Shown: positions 1 to 8,364, counted from the first letter of the stretch. The stretch: DNA of 34,155 nucleotides from Planctomycetota bacterium (GCA_030748415.1 JASMMA010000019.1:1-34155); one strand, 5' to 3'. Notes: generated from the letters alone by a model not told the origin. Program-made: numbers and translations.

Positions 1-306
1 GCAATCCACTCGGGCGGTTCATGGCTTGTTGTGGAGCGAATGCGTGCCGGAGATACTCCTGAAGAGGCCTGCCTTTATGCGTTGAAGCGGGTTACATCTC
101 AAGTAAAGAGGCAAAGAACTTGGCAGTCAGGCCTTTGGAATGAAAAGAAAAACCGTCCCTCTTTTAATTTGAGTTTTTATGCGATTCGAAGAGACGGTTT
201 GTTTGGGTCTGCTCGAATGATAAACCGTGGGGACAAACCAACTTTTGCTGTTTGCGACTCAAAAGGCGCACGATTAGTAAAAGGGCCCTACCTTTTTGAA
301 TCCTAA
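1..306 (+). CDS. N4-(beta-N-acetylglucosaminyl)-L-asparaginase family, C-terminal fragment
   Basis: The 5' end lies outside the window; frame 1 is open from base 1 to the TAA at 304-306, giving 101 residues. The fragment runs from AIHSGGSWLVVERMRAG through a helix (TPEEACLYALKRV) to NFNL-like strands (PSFNLSFYAIRRDGLFGSAR) and a final AVCDSKGARL...YLFES. This order matches the C-terminal half of the beta chain of aspartylglucosaminidase-type Ntn hydrolases, which cleave the GlcNAc-Asn linkage or related asparagine amides. The autocatalytic Thr lies upstream of the window and cannot be checked. The next gene starts 16 nt downstream on the same strand, so the fragment is probably in one operon with the hydantoinase-like genes. 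Family assignment rests on recognised sequence pattern only. Confidence 0.72.
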   Translation, partial: AIHSGGSWLVVERMRAGDTPEEACLYALKRVTSQVKRQRTWQSGLWNEKKNRPSFNLSFYAIRRDGLFGSARMINRGDKPTFAVCDSKGARLVKGPYLFES

Positions 307-322
307 GCAATGGAGTGAAGGA

Positions 323-2299
323 TTGGTTGTTCGGATAGGGGTGGATACAGGTGGCACTTTCACCGATGCGATTTCCCCTGACGGGAAGGGCGGGTGGCAG
401 GTTCATAAAAGTCCAACCACCCCAAAGGAACCTGCTCAGGGAGTTTTCTCCGCCATAAGAGCTCTTGTTCCAGAAGGAGAATCCGCCCTTGAACTTGTTC
501 ACGGAACTACCCATGCAACCAATGCTCTACTAACCGGAGAGCTAGGTCGCACACTTCTTGTCGTTACTCAAGGCTTCAAAGATGTACTTGCAATTGGTCG
601 GCAAAATCGGGATTCGCTTTTTGAGCTAGAGCCAAAAGGCACGAGGCCGGCCCAACCTCGGAGTTTGGTTTTAGAGGTAGAAGAGCGGCTCGATGCCTCA
701 GGGAGAGTCATTGTTCCCTTAGGGCGTGCTGAAATAAACCGAATTCTTCGGGTCGCAAAAAGAAAAAAACCTCAAGGGATTGCCATTTGTTTCCTACATG
801 CCTGGAAAGAGGCTATCCATGAAATCAAGTTAGGAAATGCACTCAAGGGATTAGGGATTCCCATTGTGCTTTCAAGTGAGCTTGCCCCTGAGCAACGAGA
901 ATATGAACGAGCGACAACAACTTGGGCGGATGCTGGCTTGCGTCCTGTTGTGAAACCTGCCCTCGAAAAACTTGAACAGGAATTGCTCCAAAAATGGGGG
1001 AAGCAGAGCCGACTTCGAGTGATGCGCTCCGATGGGGGCACTTGTTCGGCGGAAGCGGCCTGGAAGGAACCTGTCCACCTTGCCCTTTCCGGACCAGCCG
1101 GAGGATTGTCGGCAGCAAGATTCCTCGCCGACGCTCGAGGTGACCAGTCTATTTTGACTTTGGACATGGGAGGGACCAGCACAGATGTGGCCCTTCTTCC
1201 ACCAGGCGAAAGTCCGCTTCGTGAAATGATAGTCGCAGGGCTGCCCCTTCTCGCACGAAGTTTGCCCCTTCATACAGTCGGAACAGGGGGAGGAAGCTTG
1301 GCAGACATTGACCCCGCCGGGGAATTGCGAGTGGGCCCTCTTTCAGCAGGATCAGTTCCTGGGCCAGCTTGTTATGGGAATGGAGGCCGCCAACCGACCG
1401 TGACAGATGCACATCTTCTCTGCGGTCGTATTCACCCTAGTCTTTTCTTGGATGGAGGAACTCCTCTCGATGAAAGAGCAGCCAACGGTGCCTTTCGCGC
1501 TATTCGAGCAGACCCTGCCGAGGTTTTAGAAATTGCTAGTGCAGAAATGGAAAGGGCGCTTAGGAAAGTCAGCCTTGCTGAAGGGCACGACCCCCGCAAT
1601 TTGTCTCTCTACGCTTTTGGTGGTGCGGGCGCTCTTCACGCCGCATGGCTTGCCGACCGAATGGGAATGAAAGAAGTTGTTGTCCCTCCTTTTCCGGGAA
1701 CATTTTCAGCTTGGGGGCTTTTGGCGGCGCCACTTCGTCGGAATTTCTCCCAAGCAATATTGAAAGAAGTTCCCACTGTTGCCCAAAGGCGAGAATTGTT
1801 CAGACCGTTGACTGAAAAAGCAACTCAAGAGTTACTTGCCGAAGGTTTGCCCAAAAGAAAAATCAAGATTCAAAAAATCCTTGAACTGAGAAGTATGGGG
1901 CAGGCGGCAGTTTTTGCAGTTCCTGAAGGGCCACACTTATTCCAAAGATTTCACGCAGCTCACCAACAGCGATTTGGATATGTCCGAAAGAAGGAGAAGG
2001 TCATTTTGGTTTCTATCCGGGTTCAGGCTGATGGACCGAAGCCAAAGTTTTTGGAAAAGAAAAGATGCCGGATTTACTCCCCAAGGGTACTTGAAAAACG
2101 GACTGCAGTATTTCCAGAAGAGGGGAGCCATCGCCCTCGTAAAACAGATTGGTTTCGGCGAGAAGAGCTCCGCCATGGTGCTCAAATCTCGGGTCCTGCT
2201 GTTATTGCGGAATATTCGGCGACGACTATTGTTCCTCCTGGTTGGCGCGCTCAAGTCGATTCCTGGAACTGTTTATCTCTGAAGAGGAATACAAAATGA
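323..2299 (+). CDS. Hydantoinase/oxoprolinase subunit A (HyuA family)
   Basis: A 658-residue protein of the HyuA/5-oxoprolinase-N family, the ATP-binding half of enzymes that open hydantoin, oxoproline or related lactam rings. Visible signatures are the ASKHA phosphate loop DTGGTFTD (residues 8-15), GTTHATNALL (61-70), SGPAGG, a second phosphate loop DMGGTSTD, and YAFGGAGALHAAWLA in the C-terminal half. I place the start at the TTG at 323 because GGAG at 312-315 sits 7 nt upstream and the protein then begins directly before the first beta strand; an in-frame TTG at 296 would overlap the preceding gene and has no ribosome binding site. The stop overlaps the next ATG (ATGA), the normal arrangement for A and B subunits. 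The actual substrate (hydantoin, 5-oxoproline, or acetone/acetophenone-type ketones) cannot be told from sequence. Confidence 0.9.
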   Translation: MVVRIGVDTGGTFTDAISPDGKGGWQVHKSPTTPKEPAQGVFSAIRALVPEGESALELVHGTTHATNALLTGELGRTLLVVTQGFKDVLAIGRQNRDSLFELEPKGTRPAQPRSLVLEVEERLDASGRVIVPLGRAEINRILRVAKRKKPQGIAICFLHAWKEAIHEIKLGNALKGLGIPIVLSSELAPEQREYERATTTWADAGLRPVVKPALEKLEQELLQKWGKQSRLRVMRSDGGTCSAEAAWKEPVHLALSGPAGGLSAARFLADARGDQSILTLDMGGTSTDVALLPPGESPLREMIVAGLPLLARSLPLHTVGTGGGSLADIDPAGELRVGPLSAGSVPGPACYGNGGRQPTVTDAHLLCGRIHPSLFLDGGTPLDERAANGAFRAIRADPAEVLEIASAEMERALRKVSLAEGHDPRNLSLYAFGGAGALHAAWLADRMGMKEVVVPPFPGTFSAWGLLAAPLRRNFSQAILKEVPTVAQRRELFRPLTEKATQELLAEGLPKRKIKIQKILELRSMGQAAVFAVPEGPHLFQRFHAAHQQRFGYVRKKEKVILVSIRVQADGPKPKFLEKKRCRIYSPRVLEKRTAVFPEEGSHRPRKTDWFRREELRHGAQISGPAVIAEYSATTIVPPGWRAQVDSWNCLSLKRNTK

Positions 2300-3834
2300 A
2301 AACGCAACTTGCAGTTTTCAGACACTTGTTCGCAAGCGTAACCGAAGAAATGGGTGAGGCATTGCGGCACTCAGCGGTTTCACCGAACATTAAAGAACGC
2401 TGTGATTTTTCTTGTGCCCTCATCGATGAAAGGGGTCGCTTGATTTCTCATGCCGCTCATATTCCAGTTCACTTTGGGAGTGCCCATTTAACGGTGCCCG
2501 CGATTCTCCGGAAATTGAAACCCAGCCCAGGCGACATATTTGTTCTGAACGATCCCCATAAGGGTGGAACCCACCTTAATGACATCACCGTTGTGTCTCC
2601 ACTTTTTAGGGGAAAGCGGTTGATGGGCTACTTGTTGAACCGAGCCCATCACAACGATGTAGGTGGTGTAGAGCCGGGAAGCTTGACTGGTGCAAAAACC
2701 TTAAAGGAAGAAGGAGTCATAATCGCGCCAACTTATTTGCAAAAGAGTGGTGTGAAAGTTGCGGAAACATGGGAACTATTTGAAGAAAAAATGCGAGAGC
2801 CCTCAGCCAGGCGGGCAGATTTGGAAGCCCAGTGTGCAGCTTTGCACCGCGGTGGGATTCGCTTCGAAGATTTAGTGGAGCGTTACGGGGCAGCTGAACT
2901 CAAAAGCGCCATGAGTTCCCTTTTCTGTCATGGAGCAAAGTTGACCCGCGCAATGCTTCGGACTTGGCCCGAAAAAGAAGTTTCGGTTCGTGATTCCCTG
3001 GATGGGAAGGGGACTCCCCAAATTCAACTCAAACTCAAAAAATTAGGCTCGCGATTAACTTTTGATTTCAGCGGAACTTCGCTACAGGTGGTAGGTTCTT
3101 GGAACACCCACCGCGCAGTTGTTCTTTCCGCTGTTGTGTGGGCACTGCAAACAGTTTCTGAACAGGAACTCTCTGAGTCGGGTGGAATTTTGGAACCAAT
3201 CTCACTCAAACTTCCTATTCGTTCTCTTCTCAACTCCCGCCCACCCGGCGGGGTTGCGGTGGGAAATACCGAAACGAGCCAGCGAGTTGCCGACATGCTT
3301 ATAGCAGCATTGGGAAAACTGCTAGGAAAGAAAATCCCTGCAGCTTCTCAAGGGACTATGAATAACCTTTGCTTTGGAGGAAAGCGATTGGATGGAACTG
3401 AGTTTGTTTATTACGAGACCATTGGTGGGGGGGTTGGTGCAGGTCCCACATGCAATGGAGCCAGCGCGCTTCAAGTCCAGATGACCAACACCCTAAACAC
3501 TCCCACAGAAATACTAGAAGCAGAACTTCCTCTTCGTGTTAAGGAACATTCCCTAAGAATTGGCTCGGGTGGAAAGGGTCAAAATAAGGGTGGGGACGGA
3601 ATCATTAAAGAGTTCGAATTCCTTGTCCCTGTTCGATTGGGCGTAATCGCTACCCGCCGTTTTTCCTCTCCAATTGGTCGTGCCGGTGGAAAGAAAGGGA
3701 AACCCGGTCGAGACCGAGTCAGAATCAATGGTCGTTGGCGGAACATAGCCCCAGGTGAAATGGTGAATTTACAGGCCGGGGATTGTGTTCAAATCCAAAC
3801 TCCAGGAGGTGGAGGCTGGGGGAGGTCCCAATAA
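2296..3834 (+). CDS. Hydantoinase/oxoprolinase subunit B (HyuB family)
   Basis: A 512-residue protein whose ATG overlaps the TGA of the A subunit by 4 bp. It shows the family landmarks in order: SPNIKERCDFSCALID near residue 35, AAHIPVHFGS, FVLNDPHKGGTHLNDITVVSPLF, NRAHHNDVGGVEPGS with its conserved His-His-Asp, and the glycine-rich C-terminus PGGGGWG. Length is usual for HyuB. With the A subunit it should form a cytoplasmic heteromeric amidase/carboxylase-like complex. An open frame extends upstream to 2149, but that part lies inside the A gene and lacks family similarity, so the ATG at 2296 is the start. An adjacent asparaginase-type hydrolase suggests a catabolic operon for amide or lactam compounds; this is inference. 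Confidence 0.92.
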   Translation: MKTQLAVFRHLFASVTEEMGEALRHSAVSPNIKERCDFSCALIDERGRLISHAAHIPVHFGSAHLTVPAILRKLKPSPGDIFVLNDPHKGGTHLNDITVVSPLFRGKRLMGYLLNRAHHNDVGGVEPGSLTGAKTLKEEGVIIAPTYLQKSGVKVAETWELFEEKMREPSARRADLEAQCAALHRGGIRFEDLVERYGAAELKSAMSSLFCHGAKLTRAMLRTWPEKEVSVRDSLDGKGTPQIQLKLKKLGSRLTFDFSGTSLQVVGSWNTHRAVVLSAVVWALQTVSEQELSESGGILEPISLKLPIRSLLNSRPPGGVAVGNTETSQRVADMLIAALGKLLGKKIPAASQGTMNNLCFGGKRLDGTEFVYYETIGGGVGAGPTCNGASALQVQMTNTLNTPTEILEAELPLRVKEHSLRIGSGGKGQNKGGDGIIKEFEFLVPVRLGVIATRRFSSPIGRAGGKKGKPGRDRVRINGRWRNIAPGEMVNLQAGDCVQIQTPGGGGWGRSQ

Positions 3835-3865
3835 AAAAAGAGCCTCCCCAACAAGGAGAGGCTCT
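3833..3865 (-). terminator. Rho-independent terminator of the NYN gene
   Basis: On the minus strand an 11-bp stem (AGAGCCTCTCC / GGGGAGGCTCT, one G-T wobble) with loop TTGTT is followed by seven T residues that run into the stop codon of the convergent hyuB-like gene. The plus strand has no T tract after the stem, so termination is probably for minus-strand transcripts. Confidence 0.85.
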
Positions 3866-3886
3866 CTCATGAGTTCGAACCTGGGT

Positions 3887-4636
3887 CTAGTACAGGTGAT
3901 CTTCGGAAAGAAGATGGTACTGGTCCACAGAGCGAACCAAAAGGTCGGACATGCTTTCACGGAATGCGCAACACTCGAAACGAGTTCCTTTAGCGCGAAT
4001 GATTTCAGCGACATCAGAGAAAACACCATTCCCGGAAACAGCAATGATGGCATCAACTTTGTCAGCAATCTTAATCATGTCCATTGCAATGCCGAGTTCC
4101 CACTCAGCTTTACGCGAACCGTCCATTCGTTCAATCACTTCACGCTTCTTCACTTCCATGCCGCAGTAGCGGAGATGATCCAAGAAGGAAACCTGGTCAA
4201 TTCCATCACGGTCAATTACATATGCAATTGCACGAGCAAGGCGACGGTCGCCAACACAGTGCCGAAGCATTTTGGAATAGGAGAGATTCCGGCCAAATGT
4301 TTTCTTGGCGGAGTGGTACATGTTTTGGACATCAATAAAGACGGCAACCCGTTGATGCTTTAAGAACCCACCTGGTGAGGAGTAGCCGCCATTATTTGGC
4401 ATTTGCCCCGTTGCAGGATTTAGGTTCAAGCTACGGCGAAGGCGCCATACCTCGTCTTTGAGGTCTAAGTACTTGTCTTCGAGATCTTCTCGTTCGACAT
4501 CTTCAACGACTTCGTCTTGGTTAATGATTGGGTGAGAAGATTCGTGAGTGTGAGATTCTGGTTGTTCTTCAACAACTTCTTCAGTTTCCACCTCAACGAT
4601 TTCCTCGCTTAGGTCTTTTGTTTCAGTTTCAGCCAT
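3887..4636 (-). CDS. NYN-domain (LabA/DUF88-like) protein with altered acidic residues
   Basis: A 249-residue protein. Residues 1-70 are very acidic and predicted mostly helical, ending in a heptad-like stretch (EDKYLDLKDEVWRLRRSL). Residues 97-240 form a NYN/PIN-like domain: VAVFIDVQNMYHSAKK (Asp102, Asn105), IAYVIDRDG, a KAEWELGIAMDMI helix (Glu180, Asp186) and VSGNGVFSDVAEII (201-206). NYN proteins are usually metal-dependent ribonucleases, and the last motif normally reads SGDGDF. Here both Asp positions are Asn and Val, so catalysis may be lost or altered. The start is uncertain: ATG at 4636 is chosen over an in-frame TTG at 4672, and neither has a clear Shine-Dalgarno. A TAGAAT box at 4725-4730 may be the promoter. 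The gene is followed by a strong terminator. Confidence 0.85.
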   Translation of the reverse strand: MAETETKDLSEEIVEVETEEVVEEQPESHTHESSHPIINQDEVVEDVEREDLEDKYLDLKDEVWRLRRSLNLNPATGQMPNNGGYSSPGGFLKHQRVAVFIDVQNMYHSAKKTFGRNLSYSKMLRHCVGDRRLARAIAYVIDRDGIDQVSFLDHLRYCGMEVKKREVIERMDGSRKAEWELGIAMDMIKIADKVDAIIAVSGNGVFSDVAEIIRAKGTRFECCAFRESMSDLLVRSVDQYHLLSEDHLY

Positions 4637-4896
4637 GATGCTAGGGGCTGGGGTTTGTGGGGAAATGCCCAAAATGGGCTGTAAAGACTCACACGGATAG
4701 AGATATCAGTGAGCCATGGTGGGTATTCTAGACCAAAGTGCCAAGAAAGGGAAATAAATGCAAGAAAAGGTGTGTTTTATAGGCGAATCTGGACAGGCAT
4801 GGCCATGCACCTTCGATGGCTCCAATTCAGGCTAAGCGAGCACCAAGTAGCATTCCGGTAACCCCAGTACCGAAACGAGAAATTAGGGGAGGTTTG
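4637..4896. other. Intergenic region upstream of the NYN gene
   Basis: About 260 bp between the NYN start and the stop of the next minus-strand gene. It holds the TAGAAT box at 4725-4730 and a perfect 12-bp palindrome GCATGGCCATGC at 4797-4808. No open frame of note, RNA gene or terminator for the upstream gene is visible. Confidence 0.5.
4725..4730 (-). promoter_or_regulatory. Possible -10 element upstream of the NYN gene
   Basis: TAGAAT on the minus strand, identical to the -10 boxes before ispD, nadC and glyS. It would start transcription near 4715 and give a leader of about 80 nt. No good -35 is seen. Confidence 0.35.
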
Positions 4897-6081
4897 TCAC
4901 TTGGCTGGGTATGTATTTAGAGCCCATTCTCCCCACTTCTTTTCTGCCTGGTTTAATGTCCAATCGAAATGTTTTTTGAAACCATTCCTTTGGGCATCAT
5001 CCATCTTGGAACCATCCGGGTAGCCTTTGCTATCCCTACGAGAAACGAGCTCGGTTAGGAATTCGCCAAATTCTTTTGGTTTTGTTTGGAGAAGGAAATC
5101 CAGCTTTGACCAGCAAACAAGGTGATCTTCCCAGTTAATTTCGGCGAAGGAGGCGCGACGAATGAGGGCGGCAAAGGTGGCTGCCTCATCTTTCTTGATG
5201 AGCTTGCGGACTTCGGGCCGCCAATCATTCAGGGTTTTCCCCTCGTGCAGTGAGCCCTCTACTGAGCAGAAGGTGGTGAAACGAGGGTCGTTGGTTCGTT
5301 CAACCCAATGGGCATAACCTTCTGTGAGCCAAACGGGCAGTTCGAAAGAGTAATGCATATAACCGTCGAGCAAGTTGTGCGAGAGGCCGTGAAGCACAAT
5401 ATTTTGTAATTTGCGATCGTGTTTGATTTCTTCCTGTTGGAGGCTCAAGCCAAACCAAAGACAATCACGATCTACATTGTTCCACCGCTGCGGCTTCACA
5501 TAGGCAAGCCCCCAATTGAGGGTCATGAACTCGCGATATAAATTAGTTTCCTCAAAAACCATGACCTCGTACTTGTCCTTTTCGCCAAGGAAAGGGCCCA
5601 AGCCTCTCCGAATGTTTTTAGATTCATCCAGAAATTCCAAAGGCGAGCAACCAAAGCTGGCGCGGGCTTCTGAATAGAAAATTTCCATTCGATTGGCGAG
5701 CATGTGAAGTCGGTACCATTTGTCTAATGTTCTTGTTTTTGGTTTTATCTTTGGGAATTTCTTTTGAAGTTCGGTCAACTCTGCGCGATAAATTTTTCGT
5801 TCAACTTCAGGAATCTTCCATTTGGGGAAGTCCCCACCCAATCGATAATGTTGAGTTTCCATCCAAACAGGGGACCAAACCATGTCATCCATGATTTTTT
5901 GGGAATCGGTTCGCGCAAAAATAAAGGGGCCATGGTTCATCTTGTTGGCCTCCATAAGTTCTGGATCATGCTCGCAAACAGTGCATCGGTTCTTTTTCTT
6001 TTTGGGGTATTTTTCTTGAGCAGCGAGAGTATTCGTTAAAAGTAAGCTCGCAAGGAGGATGGCGGAGGGGGTGTATTTCAC
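4897..6081 (-). CDS. Secreted gluzincin-like (DUF1570/peptidase-MA-like) protein lacking the catalytic Glu
   Basis: A 394-residue protein starting at GTG 6081, where GTGA overlaps the stop of the upstream lipoprotein gene; an open frame continues upstream but has no family character. Residues 1-21 form a Sec signal peptide (KYTPSAILLASLLLTNTLAA), followed by a lysine-rich patch and a CxxC pair (CTVCEHDPELM, 33-36). In the middle, HGLSH (231-235) followed by PVWLTEGYAHWVE (249-261) copies the layout of secreted gluzincin metallopeptidases, HExxH plus a downstream Glu ligand, but the catalytic Glu of HExxH is Gly. It may therefore be a zinc-binding pseudo-peptidase. Location is periplasm or cell surface. 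It is co-expressed with a PpiC-like lipoprotein, which suggests a role in the cell envelope. Function is unknown. Confidence 0.7.
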   Translation of the reverse strand: MKYTPSAILLASLLLTNTLAAQEKYPKKKKNRCTVCEHDPELMEANKMNHGPFIFARTDSQKIMDDMVWSPVWMETQHYRLGGDFPKWKIPEVERKIYRAELTELQKKFPKIKPKTRTLDKWYRLHMLANRMEIFYSEARASFGCSPLEFLDESKNIRRGLGPFLGEKDKYEVMVFEETNLYREFMTLNWGLAYVKPQRWNNVDRDCLWFGLSLQQEEIKHDRKLQNIVLHGLSHNLLDGYMHYSFELPVWLTEGYAHWVERTNDPRFTTFCSVEGSLHEGKTLNDWRPEVRKLIKKDEAATFAALIRRASFAEINWEDHLVCWSKLDFLLQTKPKEFGEFLTELVSRRDSKGYPDGSKMDDAQRNGFKKHFDWTLNQAEKKWGEWALNTYPAK

Positions 6082-6755
6082 GAGTCTGATTGAACGCGCC
6101 CATGTCGAAAACTGGCCGGTAAGGCCTTCATGAGTTGTGGTGGCCCTGATAGGGGAAGGGTGTTCCACATGTCTTTGGCTTGTTCCTGAGCGACGGCTGA
6201 GCCAACAGGGTAAACCATCCGAATAAGTTGAACCCCTGCTCGAGTTCGGTGCCCCTCGAATCGGCGGCGCAAGTAAACAAGTTCCCAACCGTCGAGGGTC
6301 CGAAGCGGGCCCGCCCATTCTCCTTCTTCCAGGGCGGCCACCGCAGCAGCTGCACGCCCTCCAATATTGTGGGGATTGGGCGCTCGAGCGTACTCGGCAG
6401 GGTCTTCATCAGGCTCCATCTGTGCCAAGTCGCGGGCCAATTCTTCAAATGTAGAGCCTGCCCTCAACCTTTGAGCCATCTGAAGGGCTTCCAATCGGGC
6501 TAAGGCGCTTTCTCGGGGGAGCTTGGAATGCAAGATCCAAGCGGCCCCCCAACCCTCGCGGAGCATTTCCCAAATCAGAGTGGATTTCCCGAATTGATTG
6601 AAGGTTTGGGCCATTTCTTGTGAAGCCCGCTCTAATGCCGCTTCTGGGATGAGGGTTTCACCGACCTGAATCCCCACAGGGCGGCATGCTGGAAAGGCCA
6701 ATAAAAGGCCTACCAGAAGACCGGTAGCGGGTGAAAAGGGGGCTGAGATTCTCAT
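6078..6755 (-). CDS. PpiC/parvulin-like lipoprotein
   Basis: A 225-residue protein with an N-terminal hydrophobic segment ending in FPAC (Cys24), a plausible but imperfect lipobox. After a helical region, residues 90-165 (LRAGSTFEELARDLAQ, then GGRAAAAVAALEEGEWAGPLRTLDGWELVYLRRR) resemble the second half of a parvulin (PpiC) peptidyl-prolyl isomerase domain, where a Gly-Gly turn precedes the helix and the final substrate-facing strand. The first part of the domain is weak. It would act as a folding helper on the periplasmic side of a membrane. It is divergent from a larger SurA/PpiC-like lipoprotein 68 bp away and overlaps the downstream gluzincin-like gene by 4 bp. A GATAAT box lies 9 nt before the ATG. 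Confidence 0.6.
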   Translation of the reverse strand: MRISAPFSPATGLLVGLLLAFPACRPVGIQVGETLIPEAALERASQEMAQTFNQFGKSTLIWEMLREGWGAAWILHSKLPRESALARLEALQMAQRLRAGSTFEELARDLAQMEPDEDPAEYARAPNPHNIGGRAAAAVAALEEGEWAGPLRTLDGWELVYLRRRFEGHRTRAGVQLIRMVYPVGSAVAQEQAKDMWNTLPLSGPPQLMKALPASFRHGRVQSDS

Positions 6756-6764
6756 GCTAGGGGG

Positions 6765-6770
6765 ATTATC
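6765..6770 (-). promoter_or_regulatory. -10 element for the PpiC-like lipoprotein gene
   Basis: GATAAT on the minus strand, 9 nt before the ATG at 6755, with no Shine-Dalgarno between. The position fits a leaderless or very short-leader transcript. No clear -35. Confidence 0.4.
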
Positions 6771-6788
6771 TGTTTTCCCCCTCTTTCG

Positions 6789-6794
6789 TAGAAT
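6789..6794 (+). promoter_or_regulatory. -10 element for the 507-aa lipoprotein gene
   Basis: TAGAAT, 29 nt before the ATG at 6824. Unlike the leaderless candidates, a GGAG at 6813-6816 lies 7 nt before this start, so the transcript probably has a normal short leader. Confidence 0.45.
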
Positions 6795-6823
6795 ACGCGG
6801 CTTCCCGAGTTTCGGAGAACCTG

Positions 6824-8347
6824 ATGACCATTACTAAATTAAAGAAAACCCTCATTCCCACCTTGCTCCTGAGCCTTATGGCCTGCGGAGGCGAATCTGT
6901 TAGCTCGCCTAGCTCCTACGAAAACAACCTCGTTTTCACTGCTGGCGCCTCAAAAGTCAACCAGAGCATTATTCAGGCTCTTTTGGATAGTGAGCTGACT
7001 CGCCGGTCTCAGCGGGGCGATGATATGAGCCTGTATGAAGTAACGGAAGCCGATATTGACGGTCGTCTCGTGACCCTTGAAGAACAAGCGAAGACTCGTA
7101 ACCCAGATATCGATTTCTGGGAGCAGGTCGAAGCCACTGGAAACACTGTTGAGGGATACCGCCTCGAAGCTCGGAACTCCCTCCTGATTGACCGACTCTT
7201 ATTCCCCCCGAACCCCGAGGCTTGGAACCTGGATGATCTCGGTGAGATTTTCCAAAAAGGAGAACCAAACTCCATGTACGAAAACATGGTTGAGGGGGCA
7301 ACCAAGGATGCGTTCAAGGCAGCTTGGGATAAGGGCGAAACCTACCAGGTCGATGAAATGATGAGCCAGATGATTCTTCGTCCTTACTTTATGCGATGGC
7401 TTTGGTTGGCTGCTGATATCAAATACCCCTTTGACGGCTTGCCTGAGGGGGTTGCTCTTCAGATTAACGAAATGCAGATTTCGACGACCGAAATGTTAGC
7501 TAGGTGTGAGCTTCTGATTGGTTCTGTTGAAAAAAACCGAGCTAGGAATTTCACAGATACTGTGGCGAAAGTAGCGGCTGATTTGGACTCCAAGGGGCTG
7601 TTGATTTCCAAGCAGGAAGCACTAAATCGAATTGACATTGAAAAGGTAGAGTATGAAAACTCTCCAATTAGCTACGAGCAAGTTGTTTTGCAATTCTATG
7701 GATACCCAACCATGGAGGCCTACCATCAGGTTTATCGACTGCGGGAATCTTTCAAAGACCAGTGGGAAGGGACCCTGCCCGAAGAAGGCTTGAAAGCAAA
7801 TCTTGAAGCACGCAAGAACTTCCTTGCAGACGGAAAGGCCGATGCCGAAGTCATTTTGTTCTCCGCAAGGAGTATGGAGACGGGCCGCTACCCCATGGAA
7901 GGCGACGCCTTCAAAAAGCCAAAAGAAAATGCTGAAATCGCCTCCAAAGAGCTTGCGGCAGGTGCGGATTGGGGTGAAACTCTCATGAAGTGGAGTGAAC
8001 TACCAGAGAAAGTTCCCGGCGCCCCAGCTCAAGCAACACCACCAAACCGTGGTCGATTTGGCTCCATGAGCCTAAACCCTTTGAAGGAATTCTTCGGAGA
8101 AAATGAGTACCTCCAGTTTGTAGAAGGCGGTTCGCTTGCTGAGCACATCTTTTTTGATGCGGTGCCCGGACAGATTTATGGGCCAGCTCGTGGCGCGACT
8201 GGCTGGTATATCTATAAACTCAACCACCGGACTGAACCTGCCAAAGTTTTGGATTGGAAGGAAAACGAACGCCACAAGTTCCTCGTCGAAAGTGACTTCG
8301 TGAATGTGAATTTCTTCAAGTACATTGATGAAGTAATGGCCAACTAG
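6824..8347 (+). CDS. SurA/PpiC-like lipoprotein (peptidyl-prolyl isomerase family)
   Basis: A 507-residue protein with a lipoprotein signal (KKTLIPTLLLSLMACGG; lipobox LMAC, Cys21) and a GGAG ribosome binding site. Residues 35-140 resemble the helical N-terminal chaperone region of SurA/PrsA proteins (FTAGASKVNQSIIQALLDSEL, then VTEADIDGRLVTLEEQAK). The C-terminal quarter (DAEVILFSARSMETG, then EHIFFDAVPGQIYGPARGATGWYIYKLNHRTEP) follows the first and last strands of a parvulin domain. It should help envelope protein folding outside the cytoplasm. The middle (about residues 200-330) repeats the SurA-N-like layout (INEMQISTTEMLARCELL), hinting at an internal duplication. The MsbA-like exporter follows after 17 nt. 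Enzymatic activity is uncertain because the parvulin core is divergent. Confidence 0.65.
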   Translation: MTITKLKKTLIPTLLLSLMACGGESVSSPSSYENNLVFTAGASKVNQSIIQALLDSELTRRSQRGDDMSLYEVTEADIDGRLVTLEEQAKTRNPDIDFWEQVEATGNTVEGYRLEARNSLLIDRLLFPPNPEAWNLDDLGEIFQKGEPNSMYENMVEGATKDAFKAAWDKGETYQVDEMMSQMILRPYFMRWLWLAADIKYPFDGLPEGVALQINEMQISTTEMLARCELLIGSVEKNRARNFTDTVAKVAADLDSKGLLISKQEALNRIDIEKVEYENSPISYEQVVLQFYGYPTMEAYHQVYRLRESFKDQWEGTLPEEGLKANLEARKNFLADGKADAEVILFSARSMETGRYPMEGDAFKKPKENAEIASKELAAGADWGETLMKWSELPEKVPGAPAQATPPNRGRFGSMSLNPLKEFFGENEYLQFVEGGSLAEHIFFDAVPGQIYGPARGATGWYIYKLNHRTEPAKVLDWKENERHKFLVESDFVNVNFFKYIDEVMAN

Positions 8348-8364
8348 GCCAGGAGTGTCGGGCT

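Noticed and set aside
296-322. Upstream TTG start for the HyuA-like gene
   Set aside because: It overlaps the preceding gene without a ribosome binding site; TTG 323 has GGAG at correct spacing.
2149-2295. Upstream extension of the HyuB-like frame
   Set aside because: The extension lies in the A gene, lacks family similarity, and the ATGA overlap at 2296 is a standard coupling site.
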